Shown one piece after another: positions 16,745-24,904 of a stretch of 64,000 bases of DNA. The notes under the pieces were generated by a model. The model made no database searches and was not told the origin of the DNA. It saw only the letters and a program-made list of their open reading frames with translations. The stretch's first letter is position 1; each line of letters starts with the position of its first letter. The stretch lies in the NCBI GenBank assembly GCA_036271795.1, contig DATAZY010000096.1, positions 62,001-126,000 on the forward strand. The letters are read 5' to 3'. Source of the stretch: Galbitalea sp036271795 (GTDB taxonomy: Bacteria > Actinomycetota > Actinomycetes > Actinomycetales > Microbacteriaceae). The position numbers and the translations under genes are program-made.

Positions 16745-16778
16745 TGTATACGTAAACACTTCGCCGTGAAACTGTCAA
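16745..16778 (-). promoter_or_regulatory. Promoter with operator site 3 (TGTATACGTAAACA)
   Basis: On the minus strand a TTGACA -35 element lies at 16778-16773. The palindrome TGTATACGTAAACA (16745-16758, one mismatch from perfect) covers the expected -10 position, so a bound protein would block RNA polymerase. It sits between the lipoprotein gene and the divergent GntR gene and could also act on the latter. Confidence 0.7.
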
Positions 16779-16832
16779 GTACAGACCGATGGTTCTCCTC
16801 TTCGCATACATGATGTGAGATGGGGATAGGCT

Positions 16833-17567
16833 GTGCCCGTGCAAATCGTCAGACGGTCGCTCGCCGACTCAGTGGCCGAGGGGACGCTTGATCTCATCGT
16901 GAGCCGGGGGCTCCGGCCGGGATCGCCACTGCCTTCTGTGGGCGAACTCGCCTCACTTTTCGGCGTGAGCGTGATCGTCGTGCGGGAGGCCATGGCTACT
17001 CTTGCGGGGCGCGGCCTGGTGGTCCGCCGGCAGGGGCGCGAGACGCTGGTGCGCGAACCTGATCCCGAAGTTGTCTCATCGATGATTCGTCACCAGATCC
17101 GCCTCGACCAGGTCAGCCTCGAAGAGGTGCAGCAGTTCCGTGCAGGACTGGAGGCACAGTCTGCGTCGCTTGCGGCGGGCGCCGAAGTGCGCGATACCAC
17201 TCGGCTGCGATCCGTTCAGGAGCGACTGCACGCCGCCACCGATCTCGCGAGCCTTCGGGATGCCGACCTCGAATTTCATACTGAGCTCGCAAAGATCTCG
17301 GGCAACCGCGCCCTGTATTTCATGATCGAAGCGTTGCACGCGGTCATATCCGACTCGCTCGAAACGCTATACGTTCGCATCATCGAGTCCGGAAGGCCGG
17401 CCTCCGAATTTGCATGGTCGACCCATGAACCCATCGTTGCCGCCGTAGAGTCGGGCGACATAAGCGCGGCAGTCTCGGCAATGCGCGCCCACTTCGAACA
17501 TTCCTTACCCAACGTAGATTTCGGCATTGCCGTTTCGGGCGTTTCCCACAGCAGCAACCACGAGTGA
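16833..17567 (+). CDS. GntR-family regulator, FadR subfamily (FCD domain)
   Basis: A 244-residue regulator. The winged HTH includes PSVGELASLFGVSVIVVREAMATLAGRGLVV; the C-terminal all-helical FCD domain carries the usual metal-binding pattern Asp/His in DADLEFHTELAKISGN, His in STHEPIVAAVESGD and His in MRAHFEHS. GTG 16833 is taken as the start; GTG 16839 is equally possible. It is divergent from the main catabolic operon and 75 bases from operator site 3, so it is a natural local regulator. FadR-type proteins often sense sugar acids or pathway intermediates. Whether it or the LacI protein at 944 binds the repeated palindrome is undecided. Confidence 0.9.
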   Translation: MPVQIVRRSLADSVAEGTLDLIVSRGLRPGSPLPSVGELASLFGVSVIVVREAMATLAGRGLVVRRQGRETLVREPDPEVVSSMIRHQIRLDQVSLEEVQQFRAGLEAQSASLAAGAEVRDTTRLRSVQERLHAATDLASLRDADLEFHTELAKISGNRALYFMIEALHAVISDSLETLYVRIIESGRPASEFAWSTHEPIVAAVESGDISAAVSAMRAHFEHSLPNVDFGIAVSGVSHSSNHE

Positions 17568-17824
17568 CTCTAGACGGAATCGCTTTGGAAACGTTATGAG
17601 CTCCCGCTCCGGCTACGAGGGACTTACTCAGCTGTCGTTGAGTGACGGAAGAAACCGCTTGCGATGCGAACTCGCAAGCGCTGGCCCACCAGTGGACCAA
17701 TCCTCCAGGCGCTGTTCGTGTACCTCAGGACATTTGCCTCGGATCTCGTCGACCCGACACGTCTGTATCAAGCACAATCCACGTTCGCCAACAGCTTGAG
17801 CAGTAGTTGAGTTTGCACAAGAAC

Positions 17825-17855
17825 TCGAGTGGACCAAATTATTGGGGGCCCGACA
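17825..17855 (+). repeat. 31-bp direct repeat, right copy (inner)
   Basis: Near-identical (two mismatches) and same orientation as 572-602. It lies 295 bases inside the tRNA-derived repeat at 18150. Confidence 0.6.
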
Positions 17856-18149
17856 TGGGCAAAATTGTGCAGATGTGGGCAATTCACACACTTGCGATTT
17901 TCGACTATGCCTCTGACCAGCACTTTTACTGCGGAGACGGTGGGATTTGAAGCCCCCGTCTCAAGCGGTGTCCAAGAGATCTGAACCCCGTCGGAGGCCA
18001 AAGCGAAACTGATTCTCCGACACTGGGATTATGAGCCACTGGCTCCAACACGACAAAGTGTGTCCAAAGTGTGTCCACTGAATCGGTTGTGATTTCTCGA
18101 TCGAAAAGCAGGCGAGAGAAATAGGCCGCTGATCAGCACTTTTTCTTCT

Positions 18150-18185
18150 GTAGCGAGGGCGGGACTCGAACCCGCGACACCACGA
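18150..18185 (-). repeat. tRNA-Met 3'-half, right attachment-like direct repeat
   Basis: Matches 319-354 in 35 of 36 positions and in the same orientation, including the complete T-arm. Identity stops at the anticodon stem, whereas the left copy continues into the anticodon loop. Together the copies define a candidate 17.8-kb island. Confidence 0.65.
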
Positions 18186-18534
18186 ATCCTTGCCTTCAAA
18201 GATATTGGGGAAGATTGGAACCGATTGGGTTGAAATCCTGCGATTTTTCGATCAAGACAACCGATTAGAGAGCGCCTCGTTTGTCCTCAATGTGCGGGGT
18301 AAGTGCGGGGTGTAATCCCTGCCTTTTCATCGCATCCGGTCCACGTTTTCGTAGTAGGGCTCGACTGTCGCGCCGTTGGACCGCATGCAACGATCCGCAC
18401 GGAGCATGAGCCGTCGAGCTTCGACAACGGAAGTCGATGACGTGACTTCCCACCCCTGTAGCGACATGTCACTCCTGTGTGATGGGAACCCGCTTCGGCC
18501 AGCATCCCGTTATCGGATCTAAACGCGTTGCCTG

Positions 18535-20055
18535 TCATCCAAGTGTCTTGATTTTCGGCCAGAGCTGCTTCCAGGGCTGCGTGCGTCCGGTGCACCATCG
18601 GACTGGGGCGCCGGCTTCTGAATTATCGACCCCGGGAGGGCTTTGCAGTCGCGCCTTGAGGGTGCAACTTGTGTACCAAGACTCGAGTTGTGCCGCGCTG
18701 AAGTCACCGACAACAATGGCGTCGGTTGCCGAGCCCGAAGGTGGTCCGAAGTACCAGAAGTCGTTGTGTCCGGAGTACACCGCCGGGAGGGTCGAAGTGT
18801 GTTTCGCGGCGGCACGGGCAAGGTAGAGGGCGCCTGCTTCGCCGTAGTTCGACGCCAGGATGATCGTGTTCAACCGGTCACCGGCCGGGATCGCAGCGGT
18901 CATCGTCTCCACGGTGCGAACGTATCCGTTCCAACCGATTGTCTCGCCCATATCGGGATTAGGACCAGTACCAATCTGGTACAGGGCGGAACCGATCGGG
19001 AATACGGGCAGTGTGAGGCTCACGGTTATGACAATCGAAATGGCGACGAGGCCGCCGCTGAAGATTCGCCGCCATGGACGTGCCCGCGCCCAGTCCAACA
19101 CTGGCGCCGCTCCGACCGCCAGCAAGGCGGGGTAAAACGCCGCTGGGTAGTAAGCCTTGCCGCCGGTGATCAACATAAGAACGAGGAAGATCAGGAAGCC
19201 CACAGCTACCCACCCGTTCTCGCTACGGCGGGGTGCACGAAGCAGCCGCACGACACCGATCGCCAAAACAATGCAGATCATCGGCCCGATCTCCAGTGCG
19301 GTGACCGGGATCAGAAGGGCGCGAGGGGTGGACGACCCCGATCCGCCGTTCGCGATGCTGTGTGCGAGCACCAACTCCGGCCAACCGTTTGTTGCTTGCC
19401 AAATGATATTCGGGGCAGCCAACGCCGCAGCAATCACCGCCGCTACCCAAGGTCTCCTGCTGGCGAGCGACCGGCGTGGGCCGACGATGAGAATACCGGC
19501 GAGGCAGGAGATCATCACCAGGGCGGCCAGAACTTTGATCTCCATCGCGACACCGGTTAGCACGCCGAATCCGATCCACGGCGCCCAGCGCTGGGGGGTG
19601 GATCTCAAAGCCCTGATCAACATCCACAGCGCCGCCGCCGTTGTGAGCATGTCGAAAATCGTGGTGCCGAACAGGTGTCCCGTCGCCAACACGATCCCGA
19701 GTAATGCGGTCGCCGCGGCAGCGCCAACCTGATGAGCTCGCGAGCTCGAAAACTCCCGCCCGATCAGAGCCCCGACTATGACATATCCGCCGGCCGCGAG
19801 CGCAGGCAGGATTCGAAAGAGCCAGAGATTTCCACCCACAAGCGCATACCACCCGGCTGCCAGGTATGGGACGAGCATCGGATTATCAGGTGCGGCAATC
19901 GCCGGATGCTGCCCGGAGACGACGAAATAGTACTCGTCACGGTGAAAGCCGTAACGCGCGGCAACGATCATCAGGCCGACCACCACGAGGCCCGCGACCA
20001 CAAACACGCCGACCGGAAGTCGACGGCTCCGAAGCTCATCCGCTCGACCGCTCAC
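18535..20055 (-). CDS. Glycosyltransferase family 39-type membrane protein (PMT/ArnT-like)
   Basis: A 506-residue polytopic membrane protein with about ten to eleven hydrophobic helices. The first extracellular loop has the GFHRDEYYF motif; the Asp40-Glu41 pair is the conserved acidic pair of GT-C enzymes that use lipid-linked sugar donors. The C-terminal about 120 residues are a soluble domain (LASNYGEAGALYL, FWYFGPPSG). It is thought to transfer a sugar from polyprenyl phosphate to a protein, lipid or wall polymer on the outer face. The GTG start at 20055 gives full family length. It stands alone between two attachment-site graveyards, so it may have been carried by an integrated element. 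Confidence 0.85.
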   Translation of the reverse strand: MSGRADELRSRRLPVGVFVVAGLVVVGLMIVAARYGFHRDEYYFVVSGQHPAIAAPDNPMLVPYLAAGWYALVGGNLWLFRILPALAAGGYVIVGALIGREFSSSRAHQVGAAAATALLGIVLATGHLFGTTIFDMLTTAAALWMLIRALRSTPQRWAPWIGFGVLTGVAMEIKVLAALVMISCLAGILIVGPRRSLASRRPWVAAVIAAALAAPNIIWQATNGWPELVLAHSIANGGSGSSTPRALLIPVTALEIGPMICIVLAIGVVRLLRAPRRSENGWVAVGFLIFLVLMLITGGKAYYPAAFYPALLAVGAAPVLDWARARPWRRIFSGGLVAISIVITVSLTLPVFPIGSALYQIGTGPNPDMGETIGWNGYVRTVETMTAAIPAGDRLNTIILASNYGEAGALYLARAAAKHTSTLPAVYSGHNDFWYFGPPSGSATDAIVVGDFSAAQLESWYTSCTLKARLQSPPGVDNSEAGAPVRWCTGRTQPWKQLWPKIKTLG

Positions 20056-20642
20056 GCGGTAAGCCTAACCAGCGAGGCAAAGCGCCACTGCCTGATCGGC
20101 GGCAAAATGTGGGGGCAGCGGGCCCAATAACCGACCCTGGACTGATGCCATCGGTAGCGACGGCGGGGACTCGACTCCCCAACTCCAGCCGCCGGTCGAT
20201 TGCTCGCAATCGTCCGGACTGCGGGATCGGGGCCTCACGCCAGAGGGGCTTCTCGATCAGCACAACTGATTAGAGAGTTGACCGGCCCCAAGGCAGATAA
20301 CCGCAAGTTATGTAAAAATCGCGAAAATGTGCTACCTGACCAGCGATTTCCAGAACGCCCCGCGCAAACCCCGCACATTCAAACGGGGTACTTCACCATT
20401 TCGAGATTTGGTGAATTTAGAAACATGGCTCTGACCAGCACCTTTGTGGCCCTTTCAGCTTATTCATTTTCGCCCAATTTGCCGCGCGAACACTGGGGAC
20501 ATTTGTGGCGGTCTGAATCCCGTTCCAGGCTAAGCGCCAAATCTTTCCACCCCACTCGAGAAAAGCCGGTCAGTGTGGAGATTCATGCAAGCGGCCGGTT
20601 GAAGCTTGACCTCGGAACCCACGACATGCGGAATGAACCGGT
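20056..20642. other. Non-coding stretch with further attachment-site remnants
   Basis: No gene is supported. A third tRNA 3'-end-like segment (GTAGCGACGGCGGGGAC..., 20154-20180) again reads as T-arm plus acceptor strand on the minus strand. CGATCAGCACAACTGATTAG (20254-20273) is a variant of 18249-18268. The TGACCAGCAC(C)TTT motif occurs at 20432-20445, and a further copy (TGACCGGCACTTTT) at 20662-20675 overlaps the end of the next gene. Confidence 0.45.
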
Positions 20643-21455
20643 TTAGAATTTATTTGCGCTTTGACCGGCACTTTTTGTCGCCATTTCGCTTATTGCATCC
20701 GTCGGTACTGAAGGCGGTCGGCCTTGGCTCACACTTCCGTGCCGTTTGTGGCGCGACTTATTGAGCTGTGGTGCGATGACCTCCGCGATCGTATCGGCCC
20801 ACTTTCGGTAGGTTCGGGCGTCGCGCACACCGAGAGCATTGGTCGGCACGACCGAGGGCAGCGACACATAGGTCGCATTGGAAGACTCGCACAGGCAGAG
20901 AGTCGCCTCGTTGATTTGCAGCACATGAGCCGAGATAAACCTGCCTAGCCTAGAGGTGTATCCGGGAATGGTTTGGACCGGCGGTATCCCTGTCACGAAC
21001 GTTTGAGGTCGTCCTGACGTCTGGTCGAGGCTGTCGAGCACTACAAGAAATTTCTCGCTCCAAATCGACAACGGCATTAGCCTGATGGCGTCGTTTGTGC
21101 CAAGCACAATGACAACCGCATCGAACTGGGACATGTCGGCCGCCTTCAACATTGGTCCGGCATTGCTCACCGTGATCCGCATGTCCGCGATCAGTTCGAC
21201 CTTGGTACCGCGCCCGGTCCTCAGCGTCAGGGCGCGGGCGAGCGAGCCTGGCAGTGCGATTGCATGGGTTAGCACAGCCCAGCCAACGGCTGGACCGGAA
21301 CCGAATATCAATATCCGATCTGGATCCGGACCTACCGCGGCGGCATCCGCAGCATCACGCGGTCGCGGCGCTGACTGGTTTTCTGTTTGCTGCAGGACCA
21401 ACCAGCATCTCGTAACCGGAGCCAATATCCGGCAGAGCAAATCGTGACGGTACAT
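20643..21455 (-). CDS. SGNH/GDSL-type hydrolase
   Basis: About 270 residues. Block I reads ILIFGSGPAVGWAV, a form seen in actinobacterial SGNH proteins in place of GDS; block III is VIVLGTNDA (the G-x-N-D motif). In the expected C-terminal D-x-x-H region the sequence reads GVRDARTYRKWA, so Asp is present but the catalytic His is not obvious. The N-terminal about 45 residues have no recognisable signal sequence and the ATG at 21455 lacks a ribosome site, so the true start is uncertain and the gene may be truncated at its 5' end. The last residues run into an attachment-like motif, suggesting the C-terminus was also altered by an insertion. An esterase or acyl-transferase role is likely at family level only. 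Confidence 0.6.
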   Translation of the reverse strand: MYRHDLLCRILAPVTRCWLVLQQTENQSAPRPRDAADAAAVGPDPDRILIFGSGPAVGWAVLTHAIALPGSLARALTLRTGRGTKVELIADMRITVSNAGPMLKAADMSQFDAVVIVLGTNDAIRLMPLSIWSEKFLVVLDSLDQTSGRPQTFVTGIPPVQTIPGYTSRLGRFISAHVLQINEATLCLCESSNATYVSLPSVVPTNALGVRDARTYRKWADTIAEVIAPQLNKSRHKRHGSVSQGRPPSVPTDAISEMATKSAGQSANKF

Positions 21456-22081
21456 CTAACAGACGGCCTGATGAAGGCGTGCCGCGCATCGCCATCCCAA
21501 GTGAGAAGTCATTCCGGTCCCGGTGAAGCGAAAAGGTTTGACTTGACCTTGCGCCCACCGGACCATTGCGGTCGAGTTGGCTGGCATGCTCTCTGCCCGG
21601 CATAACAGCGAAGAGCCCCGCAGCGAGATGACACCGGGTGAACGGCGAGGGTGTGGATGCTGCAAAGCGATCCCCCCAATGCTCGTATTTCGAAGACCCC
21701 GGGAACCGCAATGCGATGTGATCTAACCGCACGCTATCAACAACCATTGAGTTAGCCCAGCAATCGCCACCGCTGGTTCCCCCTTGCACATCTGGGACTG
21801 CCGTCGGTTTGGTTGACAAGTCAACTAGATCGACAGCAGTCCCAGGTGCACGTTACGGGTTTGGCAGGCGATTTCATCAACGGCAGCCAATCTAGTCGCC
21901 GGTAGTTGACGTGCTCATCTGTGTCGTGGTGGAGCCGGTCATGCCCAACTCCATTTACGGTATGGCCGCAGTCTCCGGATGTCATTGAGGGAAATCCAGG
22001 AACGGAACACGGGCTGGGAGGGCACGATTCGCGCGCTCCTAGCCCGGTTCCGGAGGGACCCCGCCCCCTCGTCCCTAACCC
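21456..22081. other. Intergenic region, no supported gene
   Basis: Open frames here (for example on the minus strand 21355-21819) show no domain, no good ribosome site and overlap the SGNH gene in another frame. The only structure noted is the hairpin at 22010-22046 beyond the stop of the GH39-like gene. Confidence 0.4.
22010..22046 (-). terminator. Hairpin downstream of secreted glycosidase gene
   Basis: An 11-bp inverted repeat with one G-T pair (CGGGCTGGGAG with CTCCTAGCCCG) around a 15-base loop, 36 bases after the stop at 22082. It has no U-tract but is well placed as a terminator. Confidence 0.5.
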
Positions 22082-23260
22082 CTAACTAAGAATCTCGACG
22101 CTGTCGAGTGCAACGGTGTTTCCCGTGCTCGAGGTGTTGTGAGTTCCTGTCACCGTGATGACGATGGTGTGGCTTCCTTCTGCAAAGGTGGAGCTGCTCC
22201 AGACAATTCCACTCGCGTTGCGCGATGATGAGTAGTCATCCACGATCACGGGGCTTCCGCCATCCACCGCGATGGTGAATTTTCCCTGATCCGTATCGCG
22301 CACGGCGTGAACAGCAATCGCCGTCCCGGTAAATGTGAGTGTCGCTGTCGAGCCCGCGACCGAGTTCCAGTTCGCGGTTCCGGCGTACATGTCGCTCACC
22401 CCGGTGGTGACTCCCCAGCCGCTCCCGGCGTAGGTGAAGTGCACACCCGTCGTGGCGTTTGCATCGGATTGGAGCGCACCAAGCACGCCCGCTCGATCGA
22501 GCGCGATCGTCGTGCCGCTGCTCGATGCGTTTTTCGTGCCCGTCACCGTTATGGTGACGGTATGAGCGCCGGCCGTTAGAAACGGTGACGTCCAGACGGC
22601 GCCCGACCCGTTGCGAGTCGCAGCATAGTCATCGACAGTCGTGGGTGTTGCACCATCAACGGAGATGCTCATGATGCCCTGGTCGACGTCTTTGACCGCG
22701 TGAAGGACGAGCTGGTTTCCCGTGAAGTGGACGGTCGCTGTCGAACCCGTGGTCGGACTGTATGTGGCCGTCCCGTTGAACAGGTCGCTAACTCCGGAAG
22801 CTTCACTCCAGTTCGATCCGTACTGGAAGTAGTTGCTCGATCCGCTGACCACCGTGTCGTCGACCGGGACGTCGGTCGACGTGATCGGAACGACGTCAGC
22901 ACCGTCGAGCGCAATGTTGGTTCCCGAGCTGGACCCATTCTTCGTTCCCAGTACGGTGACCACCATCACATGTGTGCCCGGACTCAGCGCGGGCGACGTC
23001 CACACGACCGCTGAAGCACTTCGAGTGGCGGCGTAGTCATCCACGGTTAAGGGTATCGAGCCGTCGACGGAAACAGCCATCTGACCCTGATCGGAATCCC
23101 TCACGGCACGAAGGTCGACCTGGCTTCCAGTGAAGTGAAGCTCCGCCGTTGATCCGGCACTGTAGCTCCAGTTCGCGGTCCCGGCCTGCATGTCGGAGAT
23201 GCCGTTCGACTGTCCCCAGCTTGTACCGTATTGGAAGTAGTTCGGCGCGGGGCTCGTCGC
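22082..23260 (-). repeat. Three tandem about 130-residue domains inside the GH39-like gene
   Basis: Each unit begins with a (Y)FQYG/FTYAGS.W....G.SD segment, continues with GTA.W/Y....GSTA..HFTG, then DQG...ISVDG and VDDYAATR, and ends with GT.N.SS.G..IALD. Approximate limits are 22841-23260, 22461-22840 and 22082-22460. The layout resembles galactose-binding-like carbohydrate-binding modules. Units 1 and 2 are most alike, indicating internal duplication. Confidence 0.75.
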
Positions 23261-24655
23261 GGCACCATCGACTGACGCCGTAGTCGTCGTGATCGGCGTG
23301 ATCTCGACGAAGTATGCGTCGCTGCCATCGATCCAGTTAATGGGGACTGAGACGCTGCTCGTGCCGCTGGTGATTACCTGGCTGCTCACAACCGGCGGCT
23401 GATCCAGGGAGCCATCGTTTGGCACGCGCTGAACAGTCAACAGCGCCCCGGTGCCTCCGAACAGCCAAGAGTCGGATGACAGGCCGTTGATCGCGAGAGT
23501 AACAGGGCCTGTATTTCCGGCAGAGTCGCCGAGAAGCATAGCCACGCGTCCACGCGATTGATCGACCCCGGCGATGGCGTCAGTCGTTCCGCTCGCGGTC
23601 ACGGAAGCCAAATTTCCAGTGACGTCCGCGTAGTCCTTGAACACCCACCAATTGCCGCTCGGTCGGTAAACACCGCTGCTGTTTTGATTCAGGATCCCAT
23701 CGAGGCTCGGCACCATGCAACAGCTGCCCCAGATTGCTTGAGTGGCGCTCGCGAGGCCCGATTTTCCGAGCTCAGCCAAGTACCACGGTGTGCTCGCGTC
23801 GTATTCGTTAATGGTGAGGCTGACGCCCGAGATGCCTTGGGCCGCGAGAAGGCTGCGCGCCGTTTGGGCATCGGTAATCGGATTGTCGCCAAAGTGCCAG
23901 TTCAGAACGTTGGGAACGGTGCCGGCGGCCTTCACGTGGGTGAGGAAGGTGCTGATATCGGTTGTATTGAACCCCACGCTCGGTCCGACGATCGTCGCCG
24001 TGGGCACTAGCCGACGGATCTCACGAACGGCACTGTCCCACATCGCGTAATACTGGGTGGATTCGTAGCCGGCGCCCCAGAAGTCGCCGCTATTCGGCTC
24101 GTTCCAGATGTCGTAGCGAACGGAGACCCCCGAAGCACTGATGTCTCCCACGACCTGATCGATGAACGTGATCCAATTGGTGCAGTCACCGTTTGCGCAC
24201 GGATAGACGGTGCTGCCGCTCTGCGTTGTGTCCGCGCCGAACAGGTCGCTGACGAGCAGGTCGTAGGTGGCGGGGGTCGGCTGCGAGGTGATGCGCTTGG
24301 CTTGAGCTATGGCGGAGGCGATTCTGGCACGGTAGCCGGCGCCGGCGACGTAGCCATCGCCAATCCATCCGTCACCAGCCAATCGAGCGCCGCCGCCACG
24401 GCCGGAGGTCACCCCGAGAGGCGTGAGCAGGCTGTCGTCCGGGGCGCTGCCATCCTGGGAGTACCCATAGAGGAAACCGGCCCCTATCCCGGTAGCCGTT
24501 CCCGATGTTGAGGCTAGATTCACGGTCACTGTTTGGGCAGTGGCGAACGCAGGGCCAGCAGACGATATCGCGCCGATGGCCAGTGCTCCCACGGCCGCTA
24601 GTGCCAAAACCCCGCGGATGCGGGCGGTCTTCACACGTCGTTGTGTCGAAAACAT
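22082..24655 (-). CDS. Secreted GH39-like glycoside hydrolase with three C-terminal carbohydrate-binding repeats
   Basis: An 857-residue exported enzyme. The signal peptide has an RR/KTAR n-region and a hydrophobic core with likely cleavage after AFA (about residue 38). The catalytic TIM-barrel spans about 40-400: acid/base Glu in YDIWNEPNSG (about 187) and nucleophile Glu in LTINEYDAS (about 284), the spacing expected of clan GH-A (GH39 or relatives). A beta-sandwich follows to about 460, then three about 130-residue repeats. ATG 24655 follows GGAGAGGAAG. Twin LacI-type operators lie just upstream, so it is controlled by the adjacent regulator. It probably releases xylo- or other oligosaccharides outside the cell for the ABC importer at 26100-29177; exact bond specificity is not readable. 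Confidence 0.82.
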   Translation of the reverse strand: MFSTQRRVKTARIRGVLALAAVGALAIGAISSAGPAFATAQTVTVNLASTSGTATGIGAGFLYGYSQDGSAPDDSLLTPLGVTSGRGGGARLAGDGWIGDGYVAGAGYRARIASAIAQAKRITSQPTPATYDLLVSDLFGADTTQSGSTVYPCANGDCTNWITFIDQVVGDISASGVSVRYDIWNEPNSGDFWGAGYESTQYYAMWDSAVREIRRLVPTATIVGPSVGFNTTDISTFLTHVKAAGTVPNVLNWHFGDNPITDAQTARSLLAAQGISGVSLTINEYDASTPWYLAELGKSGLASATQAIWGSCCMVPSLDGILNQNSSGVYRPSGNWWVFKDYADVTGNLASVTASGTTDAIAGVDQSRGRVAMLLGDSAGNTGPVTLAINGLSSDSWLFGGTGALLTVQRVPNDGSLDQPPVVSSQVITSGTSSVSVPINWIDGSDAYFVEITPITTTTASVDGAATSPAPNYFQYGTSWGQSNGISDMQAGTANWSYSAGSTAELHFTGSQVDLRAVRDSDQGQMAVSVDGSIPLTVDDYAATRSASAVVWTSPALSPGTHVMVVTVLGTKNGSSSGTNIALDGADVVPITSTDVPVDDTVVSGSSNYFQYGSNWSEASGVSDLFNGTATYSPTTGSTATVHFTGNQLVLHAVKDVDQGIMSISVDGATPTTVDDYAATRNGSGAVWTSPFLTAGAHTVTITVTGTKNASSSGTTIALDRAGVLGALQSDANATTGVHFTYAGSGWGVTTGVSDMYAGTANWNSVAGSTATLTFTGTAIAVHAVRDTDQGKFTIAVDGGSPVIVDDYSSSRNASGIVWSSSTFAEGSHTIVITVTGTHNTSSTGNTVALDSVEILS

Positions 24656-24713
24656 GTACTTCCTCTCCTTAGCTGCCCGCGTGGATCTCCAAGCTGTTCA
24701 ACAGTGGGCACCT

Positions 24714-24746
24714 ATCAAACCGGTTTGACAATCAAACCGGTTTGAT
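24714..24746. promoter_or_regulatory. Twin LacI-type operators ATCAAACCGGTTTGA(T/C)
   Basis: Two 16-base palindromes with centres 17 bases apart (24714-24729 with one mismatch; 24731-24746 perfect), 59-91 bases upstream of the glycosidase start. The central CG and symmetry are typical of LacI-family sites. The same sequence precedes the regulator and the transporter. Confidence 0.85.
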
Positions 24747-24874
24747 AAACGTAGCACTTGTCGCCCTGCGGCGGAATGCTTCGAAAAGGGCGAGCATGCC
24801 CGGAGCGCGGACCTCGCCGTGCGAGCCAACAACGGATGAAGTTGGCCAAATCCGTGATTCGGTGCTAGCTTGTG

Positions 24875-24888
24875 TCAAACCGGTTTGA
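24875..24888. promoter_or_regulatory. LacI-type operator upstream of its regulator gene
   Basis: TCAAACCGGTTTGA, 17 bases before the LacI start and just beyond a possible promoter (TTGGCC, 18 bases, TAGCTT), implying negative autoregulation. Confidence 0.8.
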
Positions 24889-24904
24889 TGATGGAGACGG
24901 AGCG

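Larger units (their letters stand above)
17568..18534. other. Non-coding stretch with stacked attachment-site remnants
   Basis: No gene is supported in this 970-base stretch. It contains the inner direct repeat (17825-17855), two copies of TGA(C/T)CAGCACTTTT (17913-17926 and 18130-18143), a tRNA-Ser-like 3' end read on the minus strand (about 17930-17960), a 'gtgtccaaagtgtgtcc' segment (about 18058), and the tRNA-Met-derived repeat at 18150. At 18249-18272 a CGATCAAGACAACCGATTAG segment recurs in variant form at 20254. The order suggests repeated integration and loss at one hot spot. Confidence 0.5.

Noticed and set aside
18265..18598. Small minus-strand frames between the island repeat and the glycosyltransferase
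   Set aside because: No ribosome sites, no domain character, and they overlap attachment-site remnants.
21355..21819. A 154-codon minus-strand frame upstream of the SGNH gene
   Set aside because: It overlaps the SGNH gene in another frame and shows no consistent family pattern.
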